DNA from: Actinomycetes bacterium
Lineage (GTDB): Bacteria; Actinomycetota; Actinomycetes; Propionibacteriales; Propionibacteriaceae
Reading direction: 5' to 3'
Assembly (NCBI GenBank): GCA_023412435.1
Contig: JAEYNS010000176.1
Coordinates: 1 to 15,861 of the forward strand
DNA: 15,861 bases
The number at the start of each line of letters is the position of its first letter. The first letter of the stretch is position 1. The translations under genes were made by a program, and so were the position numbers. This document shows positions 1 to 8,207 of this stretch, piece after piece. The notes beneath the pieces are model-generated. The model was not told the origin of the DNA. It searched no databases and saw only the letters and a list, made by a program, of their open reading frames with translations.

Positions 1-588
1 CACCCCCACCAGGAGTTCATCCAGATCGACACCACGAACATCCTGTTCGTCGTCGGCGGCGCCTTCTCCGGGCTCGAGGAGATCATCAACGCGCGGATCG
101 GCAAGCGCCCGCTGGGCTTCAACAACGATGCGGCAGTGCGCCGTCCCGAGACGAACAATCCGTTCCAGGAGGTCCGTCCCGAAGACCTGCACAAGTTCGG
201 CCTGATCCCCGAGTTCATCGGCCGGCTGCCGATGATCTCCACCGTCGAGGCGCTCGACAGGGAAGCTCTGGTACGGATCCTGGTCGAGCCGAAAAACGCG
301 CTGATCAAGCAGTTCCGGCGACTCTTCGAGCTCGACGGCGTCGACCTCGAGTTCACCCCTGACGCCATCGAGGCAATCGCCGCGATGGCTCTGCAGCGGG
401 GGATCGGGGCCCGCGGGCTCCGATCGATCCTCGAGGAGATCCTGCTCAATGTGATGTACCACGTGCCCAGCGACGAGCACGTCGCCCAGGTGCTGGTCGA
501 CGCCGACGTCGTGACCGAAGGGGCGGCCCCCCGCCTGGTCTCGCGGGCGGAGCTGAGCCGTTCCGAACGGCGCGAGAAGACCGCCTGA
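1..588 (+). CDS. clpX: ATP-dependent Clp protease ATP-binding subunit ClpX, C-terminal part
   Basis: This is the last 195 codons of ClpX, the AAA+ unfoldase that recognises tagged proteins and feeds them into the ClpP peptidase in the cytoplasm. The frame is open from base 1, so the N-terminal zinc domain and Walker A/B motifs lie outside the window. Visible are the sensor-1 strand ([18 protein letters not shown], bases 37-90), the arginine-finger stretch [11 protein letters not shown] and the sensor-2 helix [13 protein letters not shown], all standard for the family (E. coli ClpX is about 424 residues). An internal ATG at 136 is not the start, because ClpX-type sequence runs in frame upstream of it. 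The stop is TGA at 586-588. The gene converges on the downstream LuxR-type regulator, with an 85-base gap. Identification is very secure; nothing looks damaged. Confidence 0.97.
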   Translation, partial: HPHQEFIQIDTTNILFVVGGAFSGLEEIINARIGKRPLGFNNDAAVRRPETNNPFQEVRPEDLHKFGLIPEFIGRLPMISTVEALDREALVRILVEPKNALIKQFRRLFELDGVDLEFTPDAIEAIAAMALQRGIGARGLRSILEEILLNVMYHVPSDEHVAQVLVDADVVTEGAAPRLVSRAELSRSERREKTA

Positions 589-637
589 GCCCTGGCGGCT
601 GTCGGTCGCCGGGCCTTCGCGAGCCCGCGCCGGTTCC

Positions 638-653
638 TCCCTGCAGTCAGGGA
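638..653. terminator. Hairpin between convergent clpX and regulator gene
   Basis: A perfect inverted repeat TCCCTG-cagt-CAGGGA lies in the 85-base gap between two convergent genes. A second short stem, CGGGC/GCCCG (610-614/623-627), precedes it. There is no T tract, so this is at best a weak bidirectional terminator or mRNA 3'-end stabiliser. The position between convergent stops is the main support. Confidence 0.4.
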
Positions 654-673
654 CGCGTCAGGCGAGCGGACGG

Positions 674-1396
674 TCAGCCGCGCGGTGGCACACCGTTGGT
701 GGTGGCGCGCAGCGGCGCCGCCTCCGGCAGCAGGCCGTTGGCCCGTGCCACCCCTACCGCCACCAGCCGGTCGTGCACGCCGAGCTTGCGGTAGATGTTG
801 CCAAGGTGCTTGTGCACGGTCCGCGGCGACAGGTTGAGCCGGGAGGCGATCGAGGTGGCGAGCAGGCCACGGGCCAGCAGTTCGAGCACCTGGCGCTCAC
901 GGTCGGTGATGTTGAACTCCGCAGTGGTCGCCCGCTCCTGGGCGTAGGCCTGCGCGGCCCGCGGCCACAGCACGGTCAGCGGGCGGCAGGCCCGGTGGAG
1001 CAGTCGGCGCGAGTCCTCGTCGTAGGCCTGCGGCCGGGCCAGGGCAAGGATGCGGCTGAATCCCTCGACGGGCTCGTCGTCCTCCATCGGCTCGATGCGG
1101 ACGAAGACCACATGGCCGATGCCCGGCACCTCGTCGATGCTGAAGTGACCCTCCAACCCTGCCACCCCGGTGTGCAGCACGTGGTCCAGCAGCGGTTGGG
1201 CGGTGTCGGGGTCCGGCAGCAACGCGATCGGCTCAAGCGCCTCGTCCTCGTCGTAGTAGACGCTGACGGCGGCCCGCGCGCCCACCGCGTGGGACAGGTG
1301 CTCAAGAACTGTGGCATCCGCCGCGATGCCCTTGTTCAGGGCGTCGATGGCGTCGGCCAGCATGTCCAGCACCATGGATGCCGGATCAACAGTCAC
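674..1396 (-). CDS. LuxR/GerE-family helix-turn-helix transcriptional regulator
   Basis: A 240-residue protein with a C-terminal LuxR/GerE DNA-binding domain at about residues 164-222: FNITDRERQVLELLARG, followed by the recognition helix region LSPRTVHKHLGNIYRKLG. Residues 10-150 form an unnamed alpha/beta sensor-like region, possibly GAF-like. There is no response-regulator phospho-acceptor pattern that I recognise. The start chosen is GTG at 1396-1394 because the purine-rich GGGGAGGGG lies just upstream. An in-frame ATG lies 7 codons downstream (1375-1373). The open frame extends upstream to 1639, but that part is arginine-rich shadow and crosses the promoter region. The gene is divergent from ptsH-ptsI, so control of the PTS genes or of itself is possible but inferred only from position. 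The ligand is unknown. Confidence 0.85.
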   Translation of the reverse strand: MTVDPASMVLDMLADAIDALNKGIAADATVLEHLSHAVGARAAVSVYYDEDEALEPIALLPDPDTAQPLLDHVLHTGVAGLEGHFSIDEVPGIGHVVFVRIEPMEDDEPVEGFSRILALARPQAYDEDSRRLLHRACRPLTVLWPRAAQAYAQERATTAEFNITDRERQVLELLARGLLATSIASRLNLSPRTVHKHLGNIYRKLGVHDRLVAVGVARANGLLPEAAPLRATTNGVPPRG

Positions 1397-1433
1397 AACA
1401 ACCCCTCCCCGCGGGCAAAAGTACGGATCGTCA

Positions 1434-1462
1434 TCTTTACTGAGGAAGATTACCCCTGCCAA
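1434..1462 (-). promoter_or_regulatory. Sigma-70-like promoter of the LuxR-type regulator
   Basis: Reading the minus strand, TTGGCA (1462-1457) and TAAAGA (1439-1434) are separated by exactly 17 bases. The site is about 38 bases upstream of the GTG start. An inverted repeat ATCTT/AAGAT (1433-1437/1446-1450) overlaps the -10 element and spacer and could be an operator. The stretch is AT-rich compared with its surroundings. An alternative -10 is TACTTT at 1423-1418. Confidence 0.55.
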
Positions 1463-1550
1463 GCCTTGCCACCATACCTTCTCCTCCTTCACCACAACAG
1501 GACGCCATCGCCGCGACGGTGAGACAGCGCACCGCGGGACAACCCTCCCC

Positions 1551-1604
1551 GAACCGGTGCGGCGGACGGTAAGTTGATCGCAGGTTCGCCGGTTCACGAA
1601 GGAG
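1551..1604 (+). promoter_or_regulatory. ptsH upstream control region: -10 box, inverted repeat and ribosome binding site
   Basis: TAAGTT (1570-1575) fits the actinobacterial TAnnnT -10 pattern and would start transcription near 1582. It is framed by an inverted repeat GAACCGG (1551-1557) and CCGGTTC (1589-1595), a reasonable operator or leader-stem candidate. No convincing -35 hexamer is visible. A strong Shine-Dalgarno GAAGGAG (1598-1604) lies 7 bases before the ptsH ATG, so unlike several other genes here this one has a conventional leader. Confidence 0.5.
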
Positions 1605-1611
1605 TAGCCCC

Positions 1612-1881
1612 ATGCCAAGCCGTACCGTCGCCATCGCATCCTCGGTTGGTCTGCACGCTCGCCCCGCCTCCCTGTTCGTCCAGGCGGCCACGGCCACGGG
1701 CCTGCCGGTCACGATCGCCAAGGAGGGCGGGTCCCCGGTGGACGCCCGGAGCATCCTCATGGTGATGGCGCTCGGCGCGAAGAACGGCGAGGTCGTGACT
1801 CTGTCCGCCGAGGGTGAGGGGGCAGACGCCGCCCTCGAGGGCCTGGTCGAGTTGTTGTCACGGGATCTGGACGCGGAGTAG
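1612..1881 (+). CDS. ptsH: Phosphocarrier protein HPr
   Basis: An 89-residue HPr, the small cytoplasmic phosphocarrier of the PEP:sugar phosphotransferase system. It takes phosphate from Enzyme I on His15 and passes it to sugar-specific EIIA domains. The active-site motif is GLHARPAS, with His15 and Arg17 exactly placed. The second conserved block, DARSILMVMALG, carries Ser47 at the position of the regulatory HPr-kinase serine of Firmicutes; actinobacteria generally lack HprK, so its phosphorylation here should not be assumed. Length is normal for the family (85-90). The ATG at 1612 is supported by GAAGGAG 7 bases upstream. ptsI follows after only 4 bases, so the two form a compact operon. 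Confidence 0.97.
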   Translation: MPSRTVAIASSVGLHARPASLFVQAATATGLPVTIAKEGGSPVDARSILMVMALGAKNGEVVTLSAEGEGADAALEGLVELLSRDLDAE

Positions 1882-1885
1882 TCCG

Positions 1886-3574
1886 ATGGCCGGCATCGAG
1901 ACCCGGACGTTCCACGGGATCGGGGTCAGCGCCGGCACCGCCGTCGGCCCGCTGGTGGTTGTCACCCCGGCGCCCGTCGCCCCCGCCGACGAGCCGGCAG
2001 CGCCGGATCCGGCCGCTGCCCTCACCTCGGTGAAGGAGGTCCTGGAGCAGGTCGCGAAGGGACTCGAGGCCAAGGCTGCCATCGCGGGCGACCACGCCCG
2101 GCCGATCCTTGAGGCCGGCGCCATGATGGCCCGCGACCCGGGGCTCGCTTCTGGCGTGGAGAACCACCTGAACGCCGGCAAGGGCCCGGCCACCGCGGTC
2201 ACCGCCGCGGTCGAGGAGATCGCGGCGATGCTCACAGCGCTGGGCGGCTACATGGCCGAGCGCGTCGCCGACCTGCACGACGTCCGCGACCGCGCCGTGG
2301 CGCGATTGCTCGGCCAGTCCGAGCCCGGCGTGCCGACCCTGACCGAGCCGAGCATCCTCGCAGCGCACGACCTCGCCCCTGCCGAGACCGCAACCCTGTC
2401 GGTCGAGACCTGCCTCGGGATCGTCACGGCTGCCGGTGGCCCGACCAGCCACACCGCGATCCTCGCCTCCCAGCTCGGGATCCCGGCTGTCGTCCAGGCG
2501 ACCGGCATCACCACCGTCCCGCCCGGCACGATCGTCGCCATCGACGGTGGCGTCGGTGAGGTGACGGTCAACCCCACCGAGGAGGAGCGCGAGCTCCTGC
2601 TGGAACGCAAGCGTCGCAGGGAGGCCGCGCTGGCGGGGGGCACCGGCAAGGGCTCGACCAAGGACGGCTACCCGGTCGCCCTGCTGGCCAACATCGGCAC
2701 CGTCGACGACGCCCGCAAGGCCGCCGCGCTGCCGGTGGAGGGAGTGGGCCTGTTCCGCACCGAGTTCGTGTTCCTCGACCGCGACACGATGCCCACCGTC
2801 GAGGAGCAGACCAGGATCTACACCGAGGTCTTCCAGGCCTTCGGCGACCGGCGCATCATCGTGCGCACCCTGGACGCGGGCGCCGACAAGCCGCTGAAGT
2901 TCGCCGACCTCGGCCCGGAGGAGAACCCTGCGCTGGGCCGGCGCGGGTTGCGGCTCGGCATGATCCGTACCGACGTGATGGACTCCCAGCTCGAGGCACT
3001 CGCCGCCGCCTACCAGGCCACCGGGGCCGACGTCCGGGTGATGGCGCCGATGGTGGCCACCGAGGCCGAGGCCATCTGGTTCGCCTCCCGGGTGCGCGAG
3101 CTGGGCCTGCCCAAGGTCGGCGTGATGATTGAGGTCCCCGCAGCCGCCATCAGGTCGAAGGGCATCCTGTACCACGTCGACTTCGCCTCGCTCGGCACCA
3201 ACGACCTGTCGCAGTACACGATGGCCGCCGACCGGATGCAGGGCGAACTCGCTGCCCTGCTCGACCCGTTCGAGCCGGCCCTGCTCGACGTCGTGGCGCT
3301 GGCCTGCGCCGGTGGTCAGGCGATGGGCAAGCCGGTCGGGGTCTGCGGCGAGGCCGCCGGTGACCCGGTGCTCGCGCTGGTCCTGGTCGGCTTGGGCGTC
3401 TCGAGCCTGTCCATGGCGCCCGGCAAGGTGCCCGCGGTCCGCACCGCGCTCGGCCTGCACTCCAGGAGCCAGTGCCAGCAGATGGCGGCGGCGGCGCGGG
3501 CGTCGACCTCGCCGCAGGACGCCAGAGCGGCCGTGCTGCGGCTCGCCGACCCGGTGCTGCGCGACCTCATGTAG
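1886..3574 (+). CDS. ptsI: PTS Enzyme I (phosphoenolpyruvate-protein phosphotransferase)
   Basis: A 562-residue Enzyme I, the cytoplasmic protein that autophosphorylates from PEP and phosphorylates HPr. Landmarks in order: N-terminal HPr-binding/swivelling region; active-site loop GGPTSHTAIL with His189, the same number as in E. coli; the PEP-binding TIM barrel with LFRTEFVFLDRD (about 289-300), TLDAGADKPL (328-337), ENPALGRRGLR, and the signature LGTNDLSQYTMAADR (436-450); and the acid/base Cys487 in GVCGEAAGD. All key residues are present and length is near the usual 570-575. ATG at 1886 is chosen because it begins right after the ptsH stop and the protein then opens with the usual GIGVSAGTAVGP. 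Sugar-specific EII genes are not in the window. Confidence 0.97.
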   Translation: MAGIETRTFHGIGVSAGTAVGPLVVVTPAPVAPADEPAAPDPAAALTSVKEVLEQVAKGLEAKAAIAGDHARPILEAGAMMARDPGLASGVENHLNAGKGPATAVTAAVEEIAAMLTALGGYMAERVADLHDVRDRAVARLLGQSEPGVPTLTEPSILAAHDLAPAETATLSVETCLGIVTAAGGPTSHTAILASQLGIPAVVQATGITTVPPGTIVAIDGGVGEVTVNPTEEERELLLERKRRREAALAGGTGKGSTKDGYPVALLANIGTVDDARKAAALPVEGVGLFRTEFVFLDRDTMPTVEEQTRIYTEVFQAFGDRRIIVRTLDAGADKPLKFADLGPEENPALGRRGLRLGMIRTDVMDSQLEALAAAYQATGADVRVMAPMVATEAEAIWFASRVRELGLPKVGVMIEVPAAAIRSKGILYHVDFASLGTNDLSQYTMAADRMQGELAALLDPFEPALLDVVALACAGGQAMGKPVGVCGEAAGDPVLALVLVGLGVSSLSMAPGKVPAVRTALGLHSRSQCQQMAAAARASTSPQDARAAVLRLADPVLRDLM

Positions 3575-3599
3575 CCCCCGGGGGGCGGGGTCCGGCTAC
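3571..3599. terminator. Shared stem spanning both convergent stop codons
   Basis: GTAGCC (3571-3576) and GGCTAC (3594-3599) form a 6-bp stem around a C/G-rich 17-base loop. The left arm contains the TAG stop of ptsI and the right arm contains, on the minus strand, the TAG stop of the lipoprotein gene. Only 21 bases separate the two genes. The symmetrical placement suggests a bidirectional 3'-end element, though there is no T tract. Confidence 0.4.
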
Positions 3600-4075
3600 C
3601 TGCCGGCGTCCTTGAGGGTGCCCTCGATCTCCCCGCCGTCCTTGCCGACCAGGCAGGTGACCGCCCGATCGGCGGCGGACTCCCAGGTCTGTCTGGTGGG
3701 CTGCAGCACGTTCAGGTCGTAATCGGACTTGCCGACCGAGACCCCGACGAACGTCTTGAACCGGTCCTGACAGAACTCCTCGGCAGCGTCCTGGACAGCG
3801 CCGGCGCCGGGGAACTCGTCGCCGTCGAGCTCGGTGGCGGCGAACACCTCCCAGGAGTGCGGCTGGTCACACGGCAGCAGCGTGACCTTCTCCACCGTCC
3901 CCGTCGTCAGCGGCCCGGTGCAGTCGCCGACCTGGGGTGAGAATGAGTCGCCCGGGGCCGAGGCCGTCACCTGCCCGGCGCTGTTGCGGGGACCGCCGGT
4001 GGCGCAGCCGGCCGCCGCCACCGCGACGGCCAGGCCGGTCAGCAGGGCAACGATCCCGCCCCGGCCCGAGCTCAT
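3596..4075 (-). CDS. Septum-formation-family lipoprotein
   Basis: A 159-residue predicted lipoprotein. A short N-terminus (MSSGRGG) leads into a hydrophobic stretch (8-22) ending in the lipobox-like AAGC, with Cys24 as the lipidation site. After a Ser/Thr/Gly linker comes a domain with VGDC (Cys52), [14 protein letters not shown] (Cys69), Cys102 and Cys141. The spacing matches the actinobacterial 'septum formation' domain (Septum_form, related to DUF4190 proteins), and the four cysteines probably pair as disulfides outside the membrane. The biochemical role of this family is not established despite its name. The ATG overlaps the valS stop as ATGA, so translation is likely coupled to valS, and no separate promoter is visible. 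Confidence 0.8.
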   Translation of the reverse strand: MSSGRGGIVALLTGLAVAVAAAGCATGGPRNSAGQVTASAPGDSFSPQVGDCTGPLTTGTVEKVTLLPCDQPHSWEVFAATELDGDEFPGAGAVQDAAEEFCQDRFKTFVGVSVGKSDYDLNVLQPTRQTWESAADRAVTCLVGKDGGEIEGTLKDAGR

Positions 4076-6654
4076 CCCGCGGCCGGCGCGAGCTCGACGT
4101 CGACCATGAGGGGGGCGTCGCCCGGGGTCCAGACCAGCTCCCCTGTGATCCGTCCCACCGCACGCAGGTCCGCCTCCGCCAGCCGGAGCTCCGCCAGCAG
4201 TTCGTCGGGGCCGGTGACCACGGCGCGCGCGACCTCGGTCTTCATCGAGGCCTTGGCCTGCGACTTGGCGCCACGGATCCCGATCAGCGCCGCGGCGATC
4301 GCGTCCAGCAGGGCCGGGTCTCCGGTGGACGGCAACTCGTCGGCGGACGGCCAGCCGGCGCGGTGGACCGAGCCGTCCTGCCACCACGACCAGGCCTCCT
4401 CGGTGACGAACGGCAGGAATGGGGCGAACAGCCGCAGCAGGACGTTCAGCGCGAGCCGCAGGGCGGCCTGCGCGGAGGCGGCGGCCGCCTCGCCGCCGGC
4501 ACCGTAGGCACGTTCCTTCACCAGCTCGAGGTAGTCATCGCAGAACTGCCAGAAGAATTTCTCGGTGACCTCCAGCGCGCTGGTGTAGTCGAACTCGTCG
4601 AAGCTGGCGGTGGCCTGCTCGACCACCGTGCGCAGCCCCGCGAGCATCGCGAGATCAGCCGGCGCGGTGACAGCTGCCGGTTCTGATGCCTGCCCGATCC
4701 CGAGGATGAACTTGCTCGCGTTGAGCACCTTCATCGCCAGCCGGCGTCCGACCTTCATCTGGGTCTCGTCGAAGGGGGAGTCCATCCCCGGCCTGGCCAT
4801 CGCCGCCCGCCACCGCACGGCATCGGAGCCGAACCGCTCCAGCACGTCGGTGGGCACCACGACATTGCCCTTCGACTTGCTCATCTTCTTGCGGTCGGGA
4901 TCGACCACGAAGCCCGAGATGGTCGCCCGCCTCCACGGCAGCCGGTCGTGCTCGAAGTGCGCCCTGACCACCCGCGAGAACAGCCAGGTGCGGATGATGT
5001 CGTGCGCCTGCGGTGCCATGTCCATCGGGAAGGTGAGGTCGAACAACCCCGGATCACGCTCCCAGCCGGTGGCGATCTGCGGGCTGAGGGAACTGGTCGC
5101 CCAGGTGTCCATGACGTCAGGGTCGCCGACGAAGCCGCCCGGAGCGCCGCGCTGGTCCTCGGTGTAGCCCGGGGGCACGTCGCTGGACGGGTCCACAGGG
5201 AGGGTCTCCACGGCCGCGGTGATCGGACGGGAGTAGTCCGGCTCGCCCTCGGCGTCCAGCGGGTACCAGACCGGGAAGGGCACGCCGAAGAACCGCTGCC
5301 GGGAGATCAGCCAGTCTCCGTTGAGGCCGTTGACCCAGTTGGCGTACCGGTGCCGCATGTGGTCGGGGACCCAGGCCAGTTCGCTGCCGCGGGCCAGCAG
5401 CGCCTGCTTGAGGTCGTCGTCGCGCCCGCCGTTGCGGATGTACCACTGCCGGGTGGAAACGATCTCGAGCGGCTTGTCGCCCTTCTCGTAGAAGTTCGCC
5501 ATCCGGGTGGTGGGCTTCGGCTCGCCGTCCAGGTCGCCGGAGGCGCGCAACAGGGCGACCATCGCCTCCCGCGCGCCGAAGGCCGTCTTGCCCGCCAGGT
5601 CGGCGTACGGCCCGGGGTTGGTGAGCCACTCGGGAGCGTCGGCCTGCATCCGTCCGTCGCGGGTGAGCGCGGTGCGGGTCGGCAGCCGCAGCTCGCGCCA
5701 CCACAGCACGTCGGTCAGGTCGCCGAACGTGCAGCACATGGCGATGCCTGCGCCCTTGTCCGGCTCGGCGGCCGGGTGCGCCAGCACGGGGATCTCCACC
5801 CCGAACACCGGTGACGTCACCGTGGTCCCGAACAGCGGCTGGTAGCGCTCGTCGTCAGGGTGGGCGATCAGGGCGCACACCGACACGATCAGCTCCGGAC
5901 GGGTGGTCTCGATGTGCAGCGGGCTGCCGTCGGGACGATGGAAGGCGACCCGGTGGTAGAAGCCCGGGTACTCCCGCGCCTCCAGTTCGGCCTGCGCCAC
6001 GGCGGTCTGGAAGGTCACGTCCCACAGCGTCGGCGCCTCGGACAGGTAGGCCTCGCCGCGGGCGTGGTTGCGGAGGAAGGCGAGCTGGGAGACCCGCTGC
6101 GATTCGGTGGAGATGGTTGTGTAGAGGGTGTTCCAGTCGACGCTCAGGCCGAGGGTGCGCCACAGGTTCTCGAAGGCGACCTCGTCCACCGCGGTCAGCT
6201 CGTGGCACAGCTCGATGAAGTTCTTGCGCGAGATCGGGACCTGCCGCTTCGGGTCCGGCTTGGCCGGCGGTGTGAAGTCGGGGTCGTACGGGATCGACGG
6301 GTCGCAGCGCACGCCGTAGTAGTTCTGCACCCGCCGCTCGGTGGGCAGGCCGTTGTCGTCCCAGCCCATCGGGTAGAAGACGTGCTTGCCGCGCATCCGC
6401 TGGTAGCGGGCGACCAGGTCGGTGTGGGTGTAGGAGAACACGTGGCCGACGTGCAGCGACCCCGACACGGTGGGCGGGGGAGTGTCGATGCTGAACACCT
6501 GGGCGCGCGAGTCCGGCCGGACGAAGGCGTAGGTGCCGTCCTGCTGCCAGCGCTGCGACCAGGTGGCCTCCAGCCCCTCCAACACCGGACGCTCCGGTAC
6601 GCCCACGCCGGCGAGGGTCGCGGCGGGCTGGGTCTGGATGGGCATGTCTGTCAT
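4072..6654 (-). CDS. valS: Valine--tRNA ligase, archaeal-like type
   Basis: An 860-residue class I aminoacyl-tRNA synthetase that charges tRNA-Val. It has the HIGH-type motif SGSLHVGH (64-71), [17 protein letters not shown] (94-110), an editing (CP1) domain with [20 protein letters not shown] (249-268) and [15 protein letters not shown] (301-315), [23 protein letters not shown] catalytic sequence, and KKMSKSKGN (589-597). The anticodon-binding helical region follows from about residue 640. [10 protein letters not shown] and the editing-site block resemble archaeal ValRS more than the usual bacterial form (GTDHAGIATQ; GAVKITPAHDPNDFE). I see no C-terminal coiled-coil arm. The start MTDMPIQ (ATG 6654) is preferred over an earlier ATG at 6693 because a -10 box lies 7 bases upstream. 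It is cotranscribed with the lipoprotein gene. Confidence 0.96.
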   Translation of the reverse strand: MTDMPIQTQPAATLAGVGVPERPVLEGLEATWSQRWQQDGTYAFVRPDSRAQVFSIDTPPPTVSGSLHVGHVFSYTHTDLVARYQRMRGKHVFYPMGWDDNGLPTERRVQNYYGVRCDPSIPYDPDFTPPAKPDPKRQVPISRKNFIELCHELTAVDEVAFENLWRTLGLSVDWNTLYTTISTESQRVSQLAFLRNHARGEAYLSEAPTLWDVTFQTAVAQAELEAREYPGFYHRVAFHRPDGSPLHIETTRPELIVSVCALIAHPDDERYQPLFGTTVTSPVFGVEIPVLAHPAAEPDKGAGIAMCCTFGDLTDVLWWRELRLPTRTALTRDGRMQADAPEWLTNPGPYADLAGKTAFGAREAMVALLRASGDLDGEPKPTTRMANFYEKGDKPLEIVSTRQWYIRNGGRDDDLKQALLARGSELAWVPDHMRHRYANWVNGLNGDWLISRQRFFGVPFPVWYPLDAEGEPDYSRPITAAVETLPVDPSSDVPPGYTEDQRGAPGGFVGDPDVMDTWATSSLSPQIATGWERDPGLFDLTFPMDMAPQAHDIIRTWLFSRVVRAHFEHDRLPWRRATISGFVVDPDRKKMSKSKGNVVVPTDVLERFGSDAVRWRAAMARPGMDSPFDETQMKVGRRLAMKVLNASKFILGIGQASEPAAVTAPADLAMLAGLRTVVEQATASFDEFDYTSALEVTEKFFWQFCDDYLELVKERAYGAGGEAAAASAQAALRLALNVLLRLFAPFLPFVTEEAWSWWQDGSVHRAGWPSADELPSTGDPALLDAIAAALIGIRGAKSQAKASMKTEVARAVVTGPDELLAELRLAEADLRAVGRITGELVWTPGDAPLMVDVELAPAAG

Positions 6655-6661
6655 GGGCTGA

Positions 6662-6667
6662 ATCTTA
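6662..6667 (-). promoter_or_regulatory. -10 box giving a probable leaderless valS mRNA
   Basis: On the minus strand TAAGAT ends 7 bases before the valS ATG, so transcription should begin at or beside the A of ATG. No Shine-Dalgarno sequence is visible in the same stretch. No consensus -35 is seen 16-18 bases upstream. Confidence 0.6.
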
Positions 6668-6710
6668 CGAACCGGCGCAGACCCCCGGCACATCGCCCAC
6701 GCCGCTCCGG

Positions 6711-6815
6711 CTCGCGGGGACGGTTCTTCGGTTCGCGGGGACGGTTCTTCGGTTCGCGGGGACGGTTCTTCGGTTCGCGGGGACGGTTCCTCGGTTCGCG
6801 GGGACGGTCCTTGCG
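6711..6815 (+). repeat. 21-bp tandem repeat array, five copies
   Basis: Five head-to-tail 21-bp units occupy half of the valS-folC divergent gap: 6711-6731, 6732-6752, 6753-6773, 6774-6794 and 6795-6815. Units 2 and 3 are identical; unit 1 differs at one base, unit 4 at one base, and unit 5 is the most diverged at its 3' end. The core is CGCGGGGACGGTTC. The period is a multiple of three, which gives a spurious GSRGRFF peptide repeat, but the stretch has no plausible gene. Two degenerate units in the opposite orientation occur at 10880-10914. The array lies upstream of both divergent promoters. Confidence 0.95.
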
Positions 6816-6851
6816 TCCGGCGCCGCAGGGGAGCGGCCGCACCATCACCGG

Positions 6852-6857
6852 TACGCT
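6852..6857 (+). promoter_or_regulatory. -10 box close upstream of folC
   Basis: TACGCT fits TAnnnT and ends 9 bases before the folC ATG. Transcription would begin within about 3 bases of the start codon. No Shine-Dalgarno motif is present between them, so a leaderless or near-leaderless mRNA is likely. Confidence 0.5.
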
Positions 6858-6866
6858 GAACCCACC

Positions 6867-8207
6867 ATGAACCGCACTTCCCACCAGCAGGTAGTCGAGG
6901 CGCTCCAATCGCGCTGGCCGGAGCACCGGATCGCCCGCGGCCTGGGCCGAATCGAGGCGCTGTGCGACCTGCTCGGTTCGCCGCAGCGCGCCTGCCCCGT
7001 GATCCAGATCGCCGGCACGAACGGCAAGGGCAGCACCGCGATCATGATCGACACGCTGCTGCGCTCGCTCGGATTGCGGGTGGGACGGGTCTCGAGCCCG
7101 CACCTGCAGGACATCACCGAACGGATAGTGATCGACGGCGAGCCGATCGCCGCCGACCGCTTCGACGAACTCGTCGCCGAGATCCAGCCGTTCGTCGACA
7201 TGGTCGACGCCCAGCAGATCGACGGCGTCGCGATGACCTTCTACGAGGTGATGACCGCGCTCGCCTACATGGCTTTCGCCGAGGCGCCGGTCGACGTCGC
7301 CGTCGTCGAGGTCGGGATGGGCGGGGCCTGGGACGCCACCAGCGTCGCCGACCCGCAGGTGGCGGTGGTGGCCCCGATCGACTTCGACCACACCCACGTG
7401 CTGGGCGAGTCCCTGACCGAGATCGCCGGCGAGAAGGCCGGCATCATCAAGCCCGGCTCGACAGCGGTGCTGGCCGGCCAGGCGCCGGAGGCGGCCACCG
7501 TCCTGGTGGCACGCGCGGCAGCCGTCGGCGCCAAGCTGCTGCGCGAAGGCGTCGAGTTCGGCCTGATCGAGCGGACGCCGGGCGTCGGCGGCCAGGTGAT
7601 CAGGATCGAGACCGCGGACGGGCCGCTCGGCGACCTCGTGCTGCCGCTGTTCGGCGCCCACATGGCCCGCAACGCCGCGCTCGCGGTTGCGGCCTGCGAG
7701 GCCTTCCTCGGCGGACGCGCGCTGCCGGCGGAGGTGATCGCGGAAGGGCTCGAGGCGGTGGTGGCCCCGGCCCGCCTCGAGGTGGTGCGCCGCTCTCCGA
7801 CGGTGGTCGTCGACACCTGTCACAACCCGCACGGCGCCCGCGCCACGATCGAGGCGATGACCGAGGCCTTCGACTTCACCCCGCTGATCGCCGTGGTCGC
7901 CATGATGGCCGACAAGGACGTCCGTGGCGTGCTGGAGGTGCTGGCCGAAGCGGCGACCACCGTGGTGGCCACGGGCATCACCGGCGTCGCGCGGGCGATG
8001 GCCCCCGAGGCTCTCGCCGAGCTCGCAGGCGAGGTCGTCGGCGCCGACCGGGTGGTCATCCGGTCCCGGATGGCCGACGCGATCGACGAGGCGGTCCGGC
8101 TCGCGGACGAAGCCGGCCCGGGGGCCGGGATCCTGATCGCAGGCTCGGTGTACGCCGCCGGCGAGGCCCGCTCGCTGCTGGTGCACGCGAAAGAGGACGA
8201 CCGGTGA
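6867..8207 (+). CDS. folC: Bifunctional folylpolyglutamate synthase/dihydrofolate synthase
   Basis: A 446-residue Mur-ligase-fold enzyme that adds glutamate to dihydropteroate and/or to reduced folates, using ATP, in the cytoplasm. Motifs: the P-loop GTNGKGST (50-57); [12 protein letters not shown] (76-87), the folate-binding loop region; [13 protein letters not shown] (147-159); [27 protein letters not shown] (171-197), including Lys190 at the position usually carbamylated; PARLEVV, a variant of the usual PGRLE; and [10 protein letters not shown] (315-324). Length is typical. The start is the ATG at 6867, preceded by a close -10 box. The stop overlaps the GTG of the next gene (GTGA), so folC and the DUF4233 gene are translationally coupled. 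Folate supply and nucleotide metabolism (ndk, downstream) fit together functionally. Confidence 0.96.
   Translation: MNRTSHQQVVEALQSRWPEHRIARGLGRIEALCDLLGSPQRACPVIQIAGTNGKGSTAIMIDTLLRSLGLRVGRVSSPHLQDITERIVIDGEPIAADRFDELVAEIQPFVDMVDAQQIDGVAMTFYEVMTALAYMAFAEAPVDVAVVEVGMGGAWDATSVADPQVAVVAPIDFDHTHVLGESLTEIAGEKAGIIKPGSTAVLAGQAPEAATVLVARAAAVGAKLLREGVEFGLIERTPGVGGQVIRIETADGPLGDLVLPLFGAHMARNAALAVAACEAFLGGRALPAEVIAEGLEAVVAPARLEVVRRSPTVVVDTCHNPHGARATIEAMTEAFDFTPLIAVVAMMADKDVRGVLEVLAEAATTVVATGITGVARAMAPEALAELAGEVVGADRVVIRSRMADAIDEAVRLADEAGPGAGILIAGSVYAAGEARSLLVHAKEDDR

Noticed and set aside
1397..1639. An upstream start for the regulator at 1639, giving 321 residues
   Set aside because: The extra 81 residues lack homology and cover the likely promoter and ptsH control region; a ribosome site supports the GTG at 1396.
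1757..3460. A 567-codon minus-strand frame opposite ptsI
   Set aside because: It is the mirror of ptsI codon bias, with no recognisable domain.
3575..3590. The CCCCCGGGGG palindrome as a terminator on its own
   Set aside because: It has no loop and no T tract; the GTAGCC/GGCTAC arms around it are the better structural candidate.
6655..6693. An upstream start for valS at 6693
   Set aside because: It would place the -10 box inside the coding region and adds residues without family similarity.
6655..6710. A T-box or other tRNA-sensing leader for valS
   Set aside because: The -10 box is only 7 bases from the ATG, leaving no leader, and no T-box sequence is seen.
6711..6815. The tandem repeats as a CRISPR array
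   Set aside because: The units are directly adjacent with no spacers, and no cas gene is present.
6651..8186. A 511-codon minus-strand frame opposite folC, including the 21-bp repeats as a seven-residue peptide repeat
   Set aside because: It is antisense to folC. The peptide repeat only reflects that the DNA period of 21 is divisible by three.
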